DNA of 41,600 nt, taken from contig JAFURI010000057.1 of the NCBI GenBank assembly GCA_017471885.1, positions 1 to 41,600 of the forward strand. The letters run 5' to 3'. This stretch comes from Clostridia bacterium. Its GTDB lineage: Bacteria > Bacillota > Clostridia > Christensenellales > Aristaeellaceae. Under the pieces are notes generated by a model, which was not told where the DNA came from, made no database searches, and saw only the letters and a list, made by a program, of their open reading frames with translations. A program made the position numbers and the translations under genes. Below are positions 31,431 to 39,580 of this stretch, one piece after another (the stretch's first letter is position 1; each line of letters begins with the position of its first letter).

Positions 31431-32324
31431 TCAGATACGCTTGAAATATTCCTGCAGATTGCGGCCGGCCACACCCTCAAGGGCATCCTCACTGTAGCCC
31501 ATGGCCCGCAGCTCGTTCAGAAGAGCGGGGATCATGCCGGCGTTCTCCAGCCCGGCGGGGCAGACTTCGATGCCGTCGAAATCGCTGCCGAAGCCCACGA
31601 TTTCCGATCCGCCCATCTGGCATATGTAGTCGATATGCTCCGCCACCGTGCGTACGCTGGCCTTTCCGTCTTCAGACAGGAAGTGGGGGTAGAAGTTTAC
31701 GCCCACATAGCCGCCGTACTGGATCATGGCCCGCAGCTGCTCGTCCGTCAGATTGCGGAAATGATCGCACAGGCTGCGCACGCAGGAGTGGCTGGCCATG
31801 GGAGGCCGCTCGCCCTTGCGGAACAGATCCCAGAAGCCTGCTTCGTTCAGGTGGGATACGTCCACCGCCATGCCGCAGCGCTGCATCTCGCGCACCACCT
31901 GCACGCCGTAGTCGCTCAGACCTTCCGTGCTGCGGGACTTGGCGCTGTGGGCGATGCGGGTGGAGTTGTTCCATGTAATGGCGGCCATGCGCACGCCCTT
32001 TTCACGCCAGCAGCGGACGGAGGCGATATCATCCTGAAACAATTCGCCGCCCTCGATGGACAGCATGAAGCAGCATTCCCCCTCCTTTGCATCGGAAGGA
32101 TCATCCACCTGACGCAGCCCGGCAGATGTGAGCACGGGCAGCTGCGCCAGCTCATCCCGGGCCAGCGCTTCCGCATCCTGCCCCTTGGGGCCGGTCCACA
32201 GCGCCAGCGTCTGCAGGGAAACGCCGCCTTGACGCAATAGCGCCGGGGTGATCATCAGCGGATCGCCCGGCCTGGCCTTCGCCATGGCATAGAGGGTATC
32301 GGAGTGGGTATCGGCAATAAACAT
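31431..32324 (-). CDS. Membrane dipeptidase family (peptidase M19)
   Basis: A zinc dipeptidase of the renal-dipeptidase family, 297 residues, cytoplasmic here (no signal peptide). The binuclear site is recognisable: DTHSDT with the HxD pair (about residues 5-10), Glu in SIEGGE, His in DVSHLNE, His in SHSCVR, and Asp in GFGSDFDGIE. Bacterial members cleave dipeptides, some with D-residues. GAAAG precedes the ATG at modest strength. It follows rpiB by 67 bases in the same direction; the two have no obvious functional link. Confidence 0.92.
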   Translation of the reverse strand: MFIADTHSDTLYAMAKARPGDPLMITPALLRQGGVSLQTLALWTGPKGQDAEALARDELAQLPVLTSAGLRQVDDPSDAKEGECCFMLSIEGGELFQDDIASVRCWREKGVRMAAITWNNSTRIAHSAKSRSTEGLSDYGVQVVREMQRCGMAVDVSHLNEAGFWDLFRKGERPPMASHSCVRSLCDHFRNLTDEQLRAMIQYGGYVGVNFYPHFLSEDGKASVRTVAEHIDYICQMGGSEIVGFGSDFDGIEVCPAGLENAGMIPALLNELRAMGYSEDALEGVAGRNLQEYFKRI

Positions 32325-32391
32325 GACGCGTCACTTTCTTTCAAGGGGTTTTGTACCATGCGCAGGAGGCGGAACCTCCTGCCGGGGATCC

Positions 32392-32838
32392 TTACAGATC
32401 CGCGCCGTCCTCAATGGCGGCGATCATGTCGATGCGGCGCTGATGGCGGCCGCCCTCGAACTCGGCGGTGAGCCAGTGGGTGGCGATCATCTTGGCCAGA
32501 TCCACGCCCACCACGCGGGCGCCCATGGTCAGGATGTTGCTGTTGTTGTGGCGCTTGCTCAATTCGGCGCTGTACACGTCGGAGCAGGTGCACACGCGCA
32601 CGCCCTTCACCTTGCTGGCGGCGATGCCGATGCCGATGCCCGTGCCGCAGATGAGGATGCCGCGGTCGCATTCGCCCTCCGCCACAGCCTTGGCGGCGCG
32701 GTAGCCATAGATGGGATAATCGCAGGACACGGCTTCGTTGACGCCGAAGTCCTTGTAATCAAGCTCCATGGAGTCCAGAAGCTTCATGATTTCCTTCTTC
32801 ATTTCAATGCCGGTATGGTCACAGGCCAGAGCAATCAT
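32392..32838 (-). CDS. rpiB: Ribose-5-phosphate isomerase B
   Basis: Interconverts ribose-5-phosphate and ribulose-5-phosphate in the pentose phosphate pathway. The 148-residue RpiB/LacAB fold shows ALACDHTGIEMKK at the N-terminus, the Asp-Tyr-Pro segment CDYPIYG, the catalytic-Cys loop GILICGTGIGIGIAASK and the His-Asn-Asn segment KRHNNSNILTMGAR. The GGAGG ribosome binding site is seven bases before the ATG. It diverges from the metal ABC transporter. The split transketolase at the right end of the window belongs to the same pathway but is not linked. Confidence 0.95.
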   Translation of the reverse strand: MIALACDHTGIEMKKEIMKLLDSMELDYKDFGVNEAVSCDYPIYGYRAAKAVAEGECDRGILICGTGIGIGIAASKVKGVRVCTCSDVYSAELSKRHNNSNILTMGARVVGVDLAKMIATHWLTAEFEGGRHQRRIDMIAAIEDGADL

Positions 32839-32924
32839 GGGGACGCCTCCTTAATCAAATCAGAATGGACACAGTAAAAAATACGCCGCGCAGGGCATCA
32901 ACTCCTGCCGGAGGTAAAAACCGT

Positions 32925-32953
32925 TTCCCATCCGGCGGGATGTGTGCTATAAT
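32925..32953 (+). promoter_or_regulatory. Extended -10 promoter for the metal ABC transporter
   Basis: A perfect TATAAT (32948-32953) preceded by TGC (extended -10) with TTCCCA 17 bases upstream (32925-32930), 31 bases ahead of the ATG. No Zur, Fur or MntR palindrome could be recognised around it. Confidence 0.72.
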
Positions 32954-32984
32954 ATTGCAGTTAGAAAAGCATCAGGAGGATTCT

Positions 32985-33725
32985 ATGTCGGAGCATCATT
33001 GTTCCTTATGTCATATCGGTCTGGAGAACGTCAGCGTCCAGCGGGGCGGACAGGTGCTGCTGCAGGACGTATCCATGCATGTGCACTGCGGTCAGCTGAC
33101 GGTGCTGATCGGCCAGAACGGCGCGGGCAAGACCACCCTTGTGCGCGCGCTGCTGGGGGAAATGCCTCACGCCGGCGCCATCCGCCATGTGGATGATCAT
33201 GGGCGGGATATCCCCCATGTGCGCATCGGCTATGTGCCCCAGCACCTGCATTTCGACCGGGAAATGCCTCTGACCGTGGAGGATTTCATGGCGGCCTCCT
33301 TCACCCGCAGGCCTGTGTGGACGGGTGTGAGCCGCCGCACGAAGCAGAAGGTGAGGGACGCGCTGGCGGCGGTCAATGCGGAGAATCTGGCGCAGCGGCA
33401 GCTGGGCCGCTGCTCCGGAGGCGAGCTGCAGCGCGTGCTGCTGGCGCTGGCTCTCAATCCTGCGCCGGATCTGCTGGTGCTGGACGAGCCCGTGTCCGGC
33501 GTGGATCAGAACGGCCTGAAGATGTTCCTTGATACGGTGCTGCGCCTGAAGGAAACCCGGCACATGGCGATCCTGCTGGTCAGCCATGATCTGCGGCTGG
33601 TCAGGGAATACGCCGACCATGTGGTGCTGCTGGACAAAACGGTTCTGTGCCAGGGAACGGCAGAAACGGTGTTTGCTACGCCGGAGTTTGAGACGGTGTT
33701 CGGCACGGGAAAGGAGGAAGGCTGA
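32985..33725 (+). CDS. Metal (zinc/manganese-type) ABC transporter ATP-binding protein
   Basis: ATPase of an ABC-3-type metal importer, 246 residues. Walker A is GQNGAGKT (43-50), Q-loop IGYVPQ, signature CSGGE (143-147), Walker B LLVLDEP (163-169) and the switch histidine in SHDL. Ahead of the ABC domain is a His/Cys cluster, HHCSLCH (residues 4-10), that could bind a metal ion. AGGAGG is five bases before the ATG. Its stop overlaps the permease start. No substrate-binding protein gene follows, which is unusual for this importer class. Confidence 0.9.
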   Translation: MSEHHCSLCHIGLENVSVQRGGQVLLQDVSMHVHCGQLTVLIGQNGAGKTTLVRALLGEMPHAGAIRHVDDHGRDIPHVRIGYVPQHLHFDREMPLTVEDFMAASFTRRPVWTGVSRRTKQKVRDALAAVNAENLAQRQLGRCSGGELQRVLLALALNPAPDLLVLDEPVSGVDQNGLKMFLDTVLRLKETRHMAILLVSHDLRLVREYADHVVLLDKTVLCQGTAETVFATPEFETVFGTGKEEG

Positions 33726-34567
33726 TGGAGGCGATCTATGCCGTGATGGATCTGCTGCTGCCTATTGAGGCGCTGCAGTTCAGCTTCATGAAAAACGCCT
33801 TTCTCGCCATCCTGCTGCTCACGCCCCTGCTGGGGCTGCTGGGCACCATGGCGGTGAATCAGCAGATGGCCTTCTTTTCCGATGCGCTGGGCCACAGCGC
33901 GCTGACGGGCATCGGTCTGGGCATTGTGCTGGGCGTGAGCAGCGATCTGATGAGCATGCTGGTGTTCGGCGTGGTGTGGGCGATTCTGATCTGCCGCATC
34001 AAGCAGACGGGATCGGCGTCCACCGATACGGTGATTTCGGTTTTCTCCTCCACCTCCGTGGCGGCGGGCCTGCTGATTCTCTCCCGCGGCGGCGGATTCG
34101 CCCGGTATTCGTCGCTGCTTATCGGCGACGTGCTGGCGGTCACCCCTGCCGATCTGGGTTGGCTGGCGCTGGCGCTTATCGGCGGCACGGGGCTGTGGAT
34201 CATGATGTACAACCATCTGCTTCTGTCCGGGGTCAACGTATCGCTGGCCCGCAGCCGGGGCGTGCATACCCGTGTGGTGGAGTGCGCCTTTGTGGTGCTG
34301 GTGGCCGTGGCAGTGATGCTGGCTATCCGCTGGGTGGGCGTGATGCTCATCAACGCTCTGCTGATTCTCCCTGCCGCTGCCGGGCGCAACCTTGCCCGCA
34401 ACAGCCGTCAGCACGCGCTGTGGAGCGTGGGCATCGCTGTGGTCAGCGGCGTGGCGGGTCTGTTGTCCGCCTATTGGTGGGATACCAGCGCGGGCGCGGC
34501 CATCGTGCTGTATGCCGCGGCGTGCTACGGCGTGTCGCTGGCCTGCCGTGGGCTGATCCGCAGGTAA
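33725..34567 (+). CDS. Metal ABC transporter permease, ABC-3 family
   Basis: Integral membrane subunit of 280 residues with about eight hydrophobic segments, partner of the overlapping ATPase gene. Family signatures include FFSDALGHSALTGIGLG near residue 50, the GDVLAVT segment and the late WVGVMLINALLILPAAAGRNLAR stretch typical of ZnuB/MntB-type permeases. The cargo is probably Zn2+ or Mn2+; the sequence alone cannot separate them. An extracellular binding protein must be supplied from elsewhere. Confidence 0.9.
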   Translation: MEAIYAVMDLLLPIEALQFSFMKNAFLAILLLTPLLGLLGTMAVNQQMAFFSDALGHSALTGIGLGIVLGVSSDLMSMLVFGVVWAILICRIKQTGSASTDTVISVFSSTSVAAGLLILSRGGGFARYSSLLIGDVLAVTPADLGWLALALIGGTGLWIMMYNHLLLSGVNVSLARSRGVHTRVVECAFVVLVAVAVMLAIRWVGVMLINALLILPAAAGRNLARNSRQHALWSVGIAVVSGVAGLLSAYWWDTSAGAAIVLYAAACYGVSLACRGLIRR

Positions 34568-34596
34568 ATCAAAAGTACGCAAGAGGAGGAATGCGC

Positions 34597-36108
34597 ATGG
34601 AACGCATTCTGCTGCTGATGACCGCAGCCGGCTGGCCCGACGCCGCCGAGGCTGTGCGCAGCGCCCGGGAAAACGCCGCAGCGCCGGAACGGCTGACCTT
34701 CGGCCTGTCCCTGCGGGAGGAGCCGGACGAGGAGGGCCTCACCGCCATGCAGGCTGCAGGCGGGGTGCAGTTTCTTTGCCCCGGTACGGACGCGTGGAGC
34801 GAGGTGGAGATGCTCTGGCGGGGCGAGGGCTTCATCCTGATGGGCCATCCCGCCATGCGCTTCACCCGGCACTGGGATATGCACCTGCTTCACGCCCTGC
34901 GCCGGTGCAGGCGGGAGGGCTGGAACGCCTGTGTGCTGACGGGCTATCTGCCCCGCCCGGCGGATCCCATCGACGCGGTGTATCCTGTGGCTGCGGAGGG
35001 CTTTGATGCGGAGGGAAGGCTGTGCTTCCATCGCGGTACGGCGCTGCGATATGCCGTTTCGCCCCTGCGCAGCGCGTTCATCCATCCGGATTTCTGCTTT
35101 GCCTCCGCCGGATTCTTCCGGGAAATGGCGAGGGAGGGCGAAGCGCATCCCGCGTCGCCCCTGTTCCTGCGTGCTCACCGCTGCAAGTGGGAGGCCTACA
35201 CGCTGCATCGTCCGCTGATGCAGATGAAGTGGGACTTCCCGCTCCCGACCGTCAGGGTGGATACGGATGAAGAAAATCAGCAGGGGAGCCTGACCCGGTT
35301 TGAGAAGCGCTTCAGTCTGCGCTTCCGGGAGCAGAAGCTGTCCGCCATGGCCCGGCAGGGCGTGTTTACGGCGGATCTCAGCTTCCCGGTGCAGCCTTCC
35401 GCGGCGGTTCGGCTGCAGGAGGCGGCGAGGGAAGTCCGTTCGCGCCGCAGCAGGGTGAATCCGCTGTGTGTGACGGCGTTCCTGTCTCATCCCCAGCCGG
35501 AGGACAGCCTGAAGGAAGAGTACATGAGCTGGTTTGCCCGGCTGGCCCGGCTGAAGAATCTGGCGCTGCTGGCCTATGCGGACGGCCCTTCCGTGCGCCA
35601 GCTGACGGCGATCCATCCCAATGTGCTGGAATACAAGCGCCGCTACGGTCTGCCGGTGGAGGAGGACGTGCCCGCCTCGCAGGCGCTGGATTATGTCCGG
35701 CTTTGCAAGCCCTTCCTGCTGGCCCAGAGCCGGGAGAAGATGCTGGGCCACAGCCACTATATCTGGCTGGATTTCGGCTACCTTCGCTATCCGGTGTACG
35801 AGGGCGCATCCCTGATCTGGAACGAGGTGTGCACGGACAAAATCACCATGGCCTCGGTGGAGGGCAGGCCTGATCCTTCCATGATCGTGATGCCCCAGCA
35901 GCATGTGCTGCCCCTGAGCCGAGAGATCACCGCCCTTTGCCAGACCTTCCGCGGCAAGAACGACCGGCTGCCCCAGGAGGAAAAGCTGTGGCAGGAACTG
36001 ATTCAGGCGCATCCGGATATGTTCCGCCTGATCGAGCTGCCCGGGCGGCGCGAGCTGCTGACCATGGTGCTCACCAGCCGGGAAGAGGAATTCCACGCCC
36101 ATATTTAA
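34597..36108 (+). CDS. Unassigned 503-residue protein, possible two-part glycosyltransferase
   Basis: Not firmly recognised. No signal peptide or membrane segment. The N-terminal half (to about residue 220) has a Rossmann-like start (RILLLMTAAG), GFILMGHPAMRFTRHWD and an FIHPDFCFASAGFFREM segment, which recall GT-A glycosyltransferases of the GT60-like type. The C-terminal half (about 285-503) has VTAFLSHP, then KPFLLAQSREKMLGHSHYIW and LDFGYLRYPVY, resembling the HtrL/YibB family of putative sugar-acting proteins. Both are eye-level resemblances. ATG at 34597 was chosen with AGGAGG seven bases upstream; ATG at 34591 is too close to it. Lies 29 bases after the permease gene and 12 before metF. 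Confidence 0.6.
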   Translation: MERILLLMTAAGWPDAAEAVRSARENAAAPERLTFGLSLREEPDEEGLTAMQAAGGVQFLCPGTDAWSEVEMLWRGEGFILMGHPAMRFTRHWDMHLLHALRRCRREGWNACVLTGYLPRPADPIDAVYPVAAEGFDAEGRLCFHRGTALRYAVSPLRSAFIHPDFCFASAGFFREMAREGEAHPASPLFLRAHRCKWEAYTLHRPLMQMKWDFPLPTVRVDTDEENQQGSLTRFEKRFSLRFREQKLSAMARQGVFTADLSFPVQPSAAVRLQEAAREVRSRRSRVNPLCVTAFLSHPQPEDSLKEEYMSWFARLARLKNLALLAYADGPSVRQLTAIHPNVLEYKRRYGLPVEEDVPASQALDYVRLCKPFLLAQSREKMLGHSHYIWLDFGYLRYPVYEGASLIWNEVCTDKITMASVEGRPDPSMIVMPQQHVLPLSREITALCQTFRGKNDRLPQEEKLWQELIQAHPDMFRLIELPGRRELLTMVLTSREEEFHAHI

Positions 36109-36120
36109 GGAGACAGTCAT

Positions 36121-36984
36121 ATGCGTATCGCTGATATTCTGCGGGACGACAGGGTGCATCTGTCCTGCGAGGTGTTCCCGCCCAAGAAGTTTGACGGTAT
36201 CGCCCAGGCGAAGGAGACGGCTGCGGAGATTGCCCGGATGAATCCGGCCTTTATGTCGGTGACCTACGGCGCGGCGGGCTCCACGCCGGGGCATACGCTG
36301 GCCATTGCGGAGGCTGTGGCGGCGGAGGGCGTGACGCCCCTGTGTCATCTGACCTGCGTCCAGTCCTCCCGGGAGCATGTGCAGCATGTGCTGCGGGATA
36401 TGCAGTCCGCAGGGATGGAAAACGTACTGGCGCTCCGGGGTGATTTGCCCCGGGAGGGCGAATGTCAGAAGGACTTCGCCTATGCCGCCGAGCTGGTGGA
36501 GTTCATTCACAGCCAGGGTGATTTCTGCGTGGGCGCGGCCTGCTATCCGGAGGGACATCCGGAGTGCCCCTCCCGCAGGCAGGATCTGGACAACCTGAAG
36601 CGCAAGGTGGATGCAGGCGTGGATTTCCTGACCACGCAGATGTTTTTCGACAACGGAACGCTGTACAATTTCCTCTACAGGGCGCTGCGGGCGGGTATCG
36701 AAGTGCCGGTGTGCGCGGGCGTCATGCCCATCACCACCGCAAAGCAGGTGGAACGGGCGGTGAAGCTGTCCGGCTCCATCATGCCGCCCCGGTTTGCCGC
36801 CATTGCCGACCGCTTCGGGGATGATCCTGCCGCCATGACGCAGGCGGGCATCGCCTACGCTACGGAGCAGATCATCGACCTTGTGGCCAACGGCGTCAAC
36901 AATATCCATCTCTATACCATGAACAAACCCTGGGTGACCAAAGCCATCATGGACAACCTGTCCTCCATCATTCACAGGGGGTGA
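36121..36984 (+). CDS. metF: Methylenetetrahydrofolate reductase
   Basis: Reduces 5,10-methylene-THF to 5-methyl-THF with FAD, supplying methyl groups for methionine synthesis. The 287-residue TIM barrel shows SCEVFPPKK (catalytic Glu), MSVTYGAAGST, HLTCVQSSRE, NVLALRGDLPR, GAACYPEGHPE and DFLTTQMFFDN, the typical series of FAD- and folate-binding motifs. AAGGAGA precedes the ATG. No methionine synthase or metV-like partner is next to it. The following P-loop gene starts within about ten bases. Confidence 0.95.
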   Translation: MRIADILRDDRVHLSCEVFPPKKFDGIAQAKETAAEIARMNPAFMSVTYGAAGSTPGHTLAIAEAVAAEGVTPLCHLTCVQSSREHVQHVLRDMQSAGMENVLALRGDLPREGECQKDFAYAAELVEFIHSQGDFCVGAACYPEGHPECPSRRQDLDNLKRKVDAGVDFLTTQMFFDNGTLYNFLYRALRAGIEVPVCAGVMPITTAKQVERAVKLSGSIMPPRFAAIADRFGDDPAAMTQAGIAYATEQIIDLVANGVNNIHLYTMNKPWVTKAIMDNLSSIIHRG

Positions 36985-36995
36985 GGGCTGTGGAG

Positions 36996-37664
36996 ATGGA
37001 TATCAACATCCTGCGGCACTATCTGCGCAACTGCTACTTCATCAACGGTACGGCCTATGCGGGCAAGTCCACCATGTGCGCCATGCTGGCAGAGCGCTAC
37101 GGTATGCTCCACTGCGGGGAGAACTACAATCACCAAACAATTCTCTCCGTGGCGGATCCGCAGCTGCAGCCCAATATCTGCTATATGAACCTGAAACCCT
37201 CCTGGGAGCACTTTGTGCTGCGTACGCCGGAGGAGTACGAGGCGTGGGTGGAGGGCAGCAACCGGGAGCTGGCAGGCTTTGAGATTGCGGAGCTGATCCG
37301 CCTGTCCTCGGATCGCAGGGTGATTGTGGATACCTGCATTCCGGCGGATATCCTCCGGCAGATTACGGATTACAATCATGTGGCGGTCATGCTTTCGCCC
37401 CAGTCCATGTCTGCGGAGCGTTTCTTTGACCGCGACGATCCGGAGAAGCAGTTCCTGCTGTCTGTGATCAGGGGATGCCCTGATCCGGATGCGGCGCTTG
37501 CGAACTTCCGCGCCTGCATTGCCCGGGTGAACAGCCCGGAGCGGTATGATGCGTGGCTGAACAGCGGGTTCTTCACCCTCGTCCGGGAGGACGACGGACG
37601 GGACACAAGGGAAGAGGTCTGCGCCCGGCTGGCGGAGCATTTCGGCCTGAAGGAAAGAACATAA
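36996..37664 (+). CDS. P-loop NTPase, kinase-like, function unknown
   Basis: A 222-residue protein whose N-terminus carries a Walker A motif GTAYAGKST (residues 18-26) in the position seen in shikimate/nucleoside kinase-like proteins. Further on are VIVDTC, a possible Walker B, and a charged helical C-terminus. No specific family could be assigned. Start codon is uncertain: ATG 36996 was used (GAGGG eight bases upstream), but GTG at 36981 or 36990 is possible, the first overlapping the metF stop. Co-transcribed with metF and closed by a strong terminator. Confidence 0.75.
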   Translation: MDINILRHYLRNCYFINGTAYAGKSTMCAMLAERYGMLHCGENYNHQTILSVADPQLQPNICYMNLKPSWEHFVLRTPEEYEAWVEGSNRELAGFEIAELIRLSSDRRVIVDTCIPADILRQITDYNHVAVMLSPQSMSAERFFDRDDPEKQFLLSVIRGCPDPDAALANFRACIARVNSPERYDAWLNSGFFTLVREDDGRDTREEVCARLAEHFGLKERT

Positions 37665-37672
37665 CAGACAGG

Positions 37673-37700
37673 ACGCGGCGGCTTTACCCGCCGCGTTTTT
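37673..37700 (+). terminator. Rho-independent terminator of the metF operon
   Basis: A 9-bp GC-rich perfect stem, ACGCGGCGG (37673-37681) and CCGCCGCGT (37688-37696), with a six-base loop and a run of five T, nine bases after the stop codon. Confidence 0.9.
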
Positions 37701-37739
37701 GCTGTGGAAGTGCGGTGGGAAGGGCGGCAGCATTTCTCC

Positions 37740-37768
37740 TTTACAATTCGTTTTTGAGAGGCTATAAT
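37740..37768 (+). promoter_or_regulatory. Sigma-A promoter of parA
   Basis: TTTACA (37740-37745) and a perfect TATAAT (37763-37768) with 17-base spacing, 46 bases before the parA ATG. Confidence 0.8.
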
Positions 37769-37813
37769 ATATACTGTATGCGTATGTCAAGGTGACAAGA
37801 CAGGAGAGCTTCT

Positions 37814-38575
37814 ATGGCGAAGATCATTGCGATCACGAATCAGAAGGGCGGCGTGGGCAAGACCACCACCTCTGTGAATCTTTCGGCAATTGTGGCGGAT
37901 ATGGGCAAGAAGGTGCTGGTGGTGGATCTGGATCCCCAGGGCAACACCACCTCGGGCCTGGGTCAGAGCGTGAAGGACAGGAGCGTCTACGAGGCGCTGC
38001 TGGGCCGCATCTCCATGAAGGAGTGCATTGAGGAAACGGCCTACCGTAACCTGTCCATCGCGGGATCGGATATCCGCCTGGCCGGCGCGGAGCTGGAGCT
38101 GGTAGCGGTGGAGAAGCGTGAATTCCGCCTGAAGACCGCGCTGGCTACCGTGCAGAAGGATTATGACTTCATCTTTATCGACTGCCCGCCGTCCCTGTCT
38201 CTGCTGACACTTAATGCCCTGACGGCTGCCGATACGGTGCTGATCCCCATCCAGTGCGAGTACTACGCGCTGGAGGGAGTGACCAGCCTGATGAACACGA
38301 TCAATCGTGTGAAGCGCGCCTTCAATCCCCGGATTGATATCGAGGGCATTCTGCTCACCATGCTGGACGGCCGCACCAATCTGGGATTGCAGGTGGTGGA
38401 TCAGGTGAAGAAGCACTTCCGCAAGAAGGTGTATGCCACCACCATTCCGCGCTCCGTGCGTCTGGGCGAAGCCCCATCCCACGGCGAGCCCATCCACGTC
38501 TACGACGGACGCTCCGCCGGCGCGGTGGCCTACCGTGCGCTGGCACAGGAGGTGCTGGAGCGCAACCGCAAGTGA
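37814..38575 (+). CDS. parA: ParA/Soj chromosome-partitioning ATPase
   Basis: ATPase that with ParB moves origin regions apart and, in Bacillota, tunes DnaA. The 253 residues include the deviant Walker A KGGVGKTTT (11-19), the A' motif VVDLDPQGNTTSGLG, Walker B FIFIDCPPSLS and PIQCEYYALEGV. The short form without an N-terminal HTH is the chromosomal Soj type rather than a plasmid ParA with its own regulator. Own promoter upstream; parB follows after 123 bases rather than overlapping, because a repeat-like element lies between them. Confidence 0.95.
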   Translation: MAKIIAITNQKGGVGKTTTSVNLSAIVADMGKKVLVVDLDPQGNTTSGLGQSVKDRSVYEALLGRISMKECIEETAYRNLSIAGSDIRLAGAELELVAVEKREFRLKTALATVQKDYDFIFIDCPPSLSLLTLNALTAADTVLIPIQCEYYALEGVTSLMNTINRVKRAFNPRIDIEGILLTMLDGRTNLGLQVVDQVKKHFRKKVYATTIPRSVRLGEAPSHGEPIHVYDGRSAGAVAYRALAQEVLERNRK

Positions 38576-38624
38576 CCAGAGGCTCTGCCTCTGGACTCCG
38601 CTTAAGGGCCGCCTGACCCTTAAG
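38576..38624 (+). repeat. Double-hairpin intergenic repeat-like element between parA and parB
   Basis: Two hairpins in tandem directly after the parA stop: CCAGAGGC-TCT-GCCTCTGG (38576-38594) and CTTAAGGG-N8-CCCTTAAG (38601-38624), followed by AATCCC. The core (GGCTCTGCC, then GACTCCGC, then AATCCC) resembles intergenic repeats of gut Clostridia in which stem sequence varies and core is kept. That is from memory, not a search. There is no T-run after either stem. Confidence 0.6.
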
Positions 38625-38698
38625 AATCCCGTTTCGCGATCGAATTGCGCGCCTTCGGTCAGGCTGAATGCGCGTGCGAGGTATAGAGGAGCGTTTTT

Positions 38699-39568
38699 AT
38701 GGCGAAGAAGAATCGTGGTCTGGGCCGCGGCCTGGATGCATTGCTGCCCGAGGTAGAGGAGCAGCCCGGTGCAGGGCAGGAGATTGCCATCGGCGATATC
38801 GACCCCAATCCGGATCAGCCCCGGCGGGTGTTTCAGGATGACAGCATCGCGCAGCTGGCCCAGTCTATCCGGGATCAGGGCGTGCTGCAGCCCCTGCTGG
38901 TAACGCCCACCTATGGCGGACGGTATCAGATTGTGGCGGGCGAGCGCCGCTGGCGCGCGGCCCGGCAGGCGGGTCTGGACACGGTGCCCTGCATTGTGCG
39001 GGATATGGACGTAATCCAACAGATGGAGATCGCCCTGATTGAGAACCTGCAGCGCGAGGATCTGAACCCCATCGACACGGCGCAGGGCATCCGGGCGCTG
39101 ATGCAGCAGTGCGGCTACACGCAGGAAACCGTGGCCAACCGCCTGAGCAAGAGCCGCCCTGCCGTGGCGAATCTTCTGCGCCTTTTGACCCTGCCCGAGC
39201 AGGTGCTGGAGCAGGTGCGCTCCGGCGCGCTGTCCGCAGGCCATGCCCGTGTGCTGGCAGGCCTGGACAAGGATGCGCAGAAGCTGGATCTGGCAAAGAA
39301 GACCCTTCAAAACGGCTGGAGCGTGCGCCAGCTGGAGCAGGTGGCCGCAGCCATGAAGAAGGCTGCAGACGCGCCTGAAAAGCCTCTGCCCAAGGCGAAA
39401 AAGCTGCCTGCGGAGCTGAGTGAGTTCGAAAGCCGCATCCGGGAAACGCTGGGCGTCCGCGCCACCCTCACCGGCAGCGCGAAGAAGGGCAAGATCGTGC
39501 TGCAGTATTACTCGCAGGATGAGCTGGAGCATCTGAACGAGCTGCTCATGCAGCTGGCCGACATGTAA
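38699..39568 (+). CDS. parB: ParB/Spo0J chromosome-partitioning protein
   Basis: Centromere-binding CTPase clamp that loads at parS and recruits ParA and SMC. The 289 residues carry an N-terminal ParB/Srx domain with GERRWRAARQAG and IENLQREDLNPID (the CTP-binding and GxxR-type motifs), a central helix-turn-helix (YTQETVANRLSKSRPAVANLL) and a C-terminal dimerisation domain, with an Ala/Lys-rich linker between. AGAGGAG is well spaced before the ATG. No canonical parS could be found in the window. Confidence 0.95.
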   Translation: MAKKNRGLGRGLDALLPEVEEQPGAGQEIAIGDIDPNPDQPRRVFQDDSIAQLAQSIRDQGVLQPLLVTPTYGGRYQIVAGERRWRAARQAGLDTVPCIVRDMDVIQQMEIALIENLQREDLNPIDTAQGIRALMQQCGYTQETVANRLSKSRPAVANLLRLLTLPEQVLEQVRSGALSAGHARVLAGLDKDAQKLDLAKKTLQNGWSVRQLEQVAAAMKKAADAPEKPLPKAKKLPAELSEFESRIRETLGVRATLTGSAKKGKIVLQYYSQDELEHLNELLMQLADM

Positions 39569-39580
39569 GGAGAGATCGCC

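Noticed and set aside
32362-32382. Hairpin GCAGGAGG-CGGAA-CCTCCTGC after rpiB as a terminator
   Set aside because: The stem is perfect but no T-run follows on the minus strand; it might equally fold over a ribosome-binding-like sequence. Left unassigned.
32839-32984. Zur/Fur/MntR operator in the rpiB-metal transporter divergent region
   Set aside because: No convincing palindrome of the known consensus types could be found by eye.
38631-38645. Possible parS site (GTTTCGCGATCGAA) between parA and parB
   Set aside because: It shares GTTTC and a GAA arm with parS but is not the GTTTCACGTGAAAC palindrome; the centre CGAT breaks symmetry.
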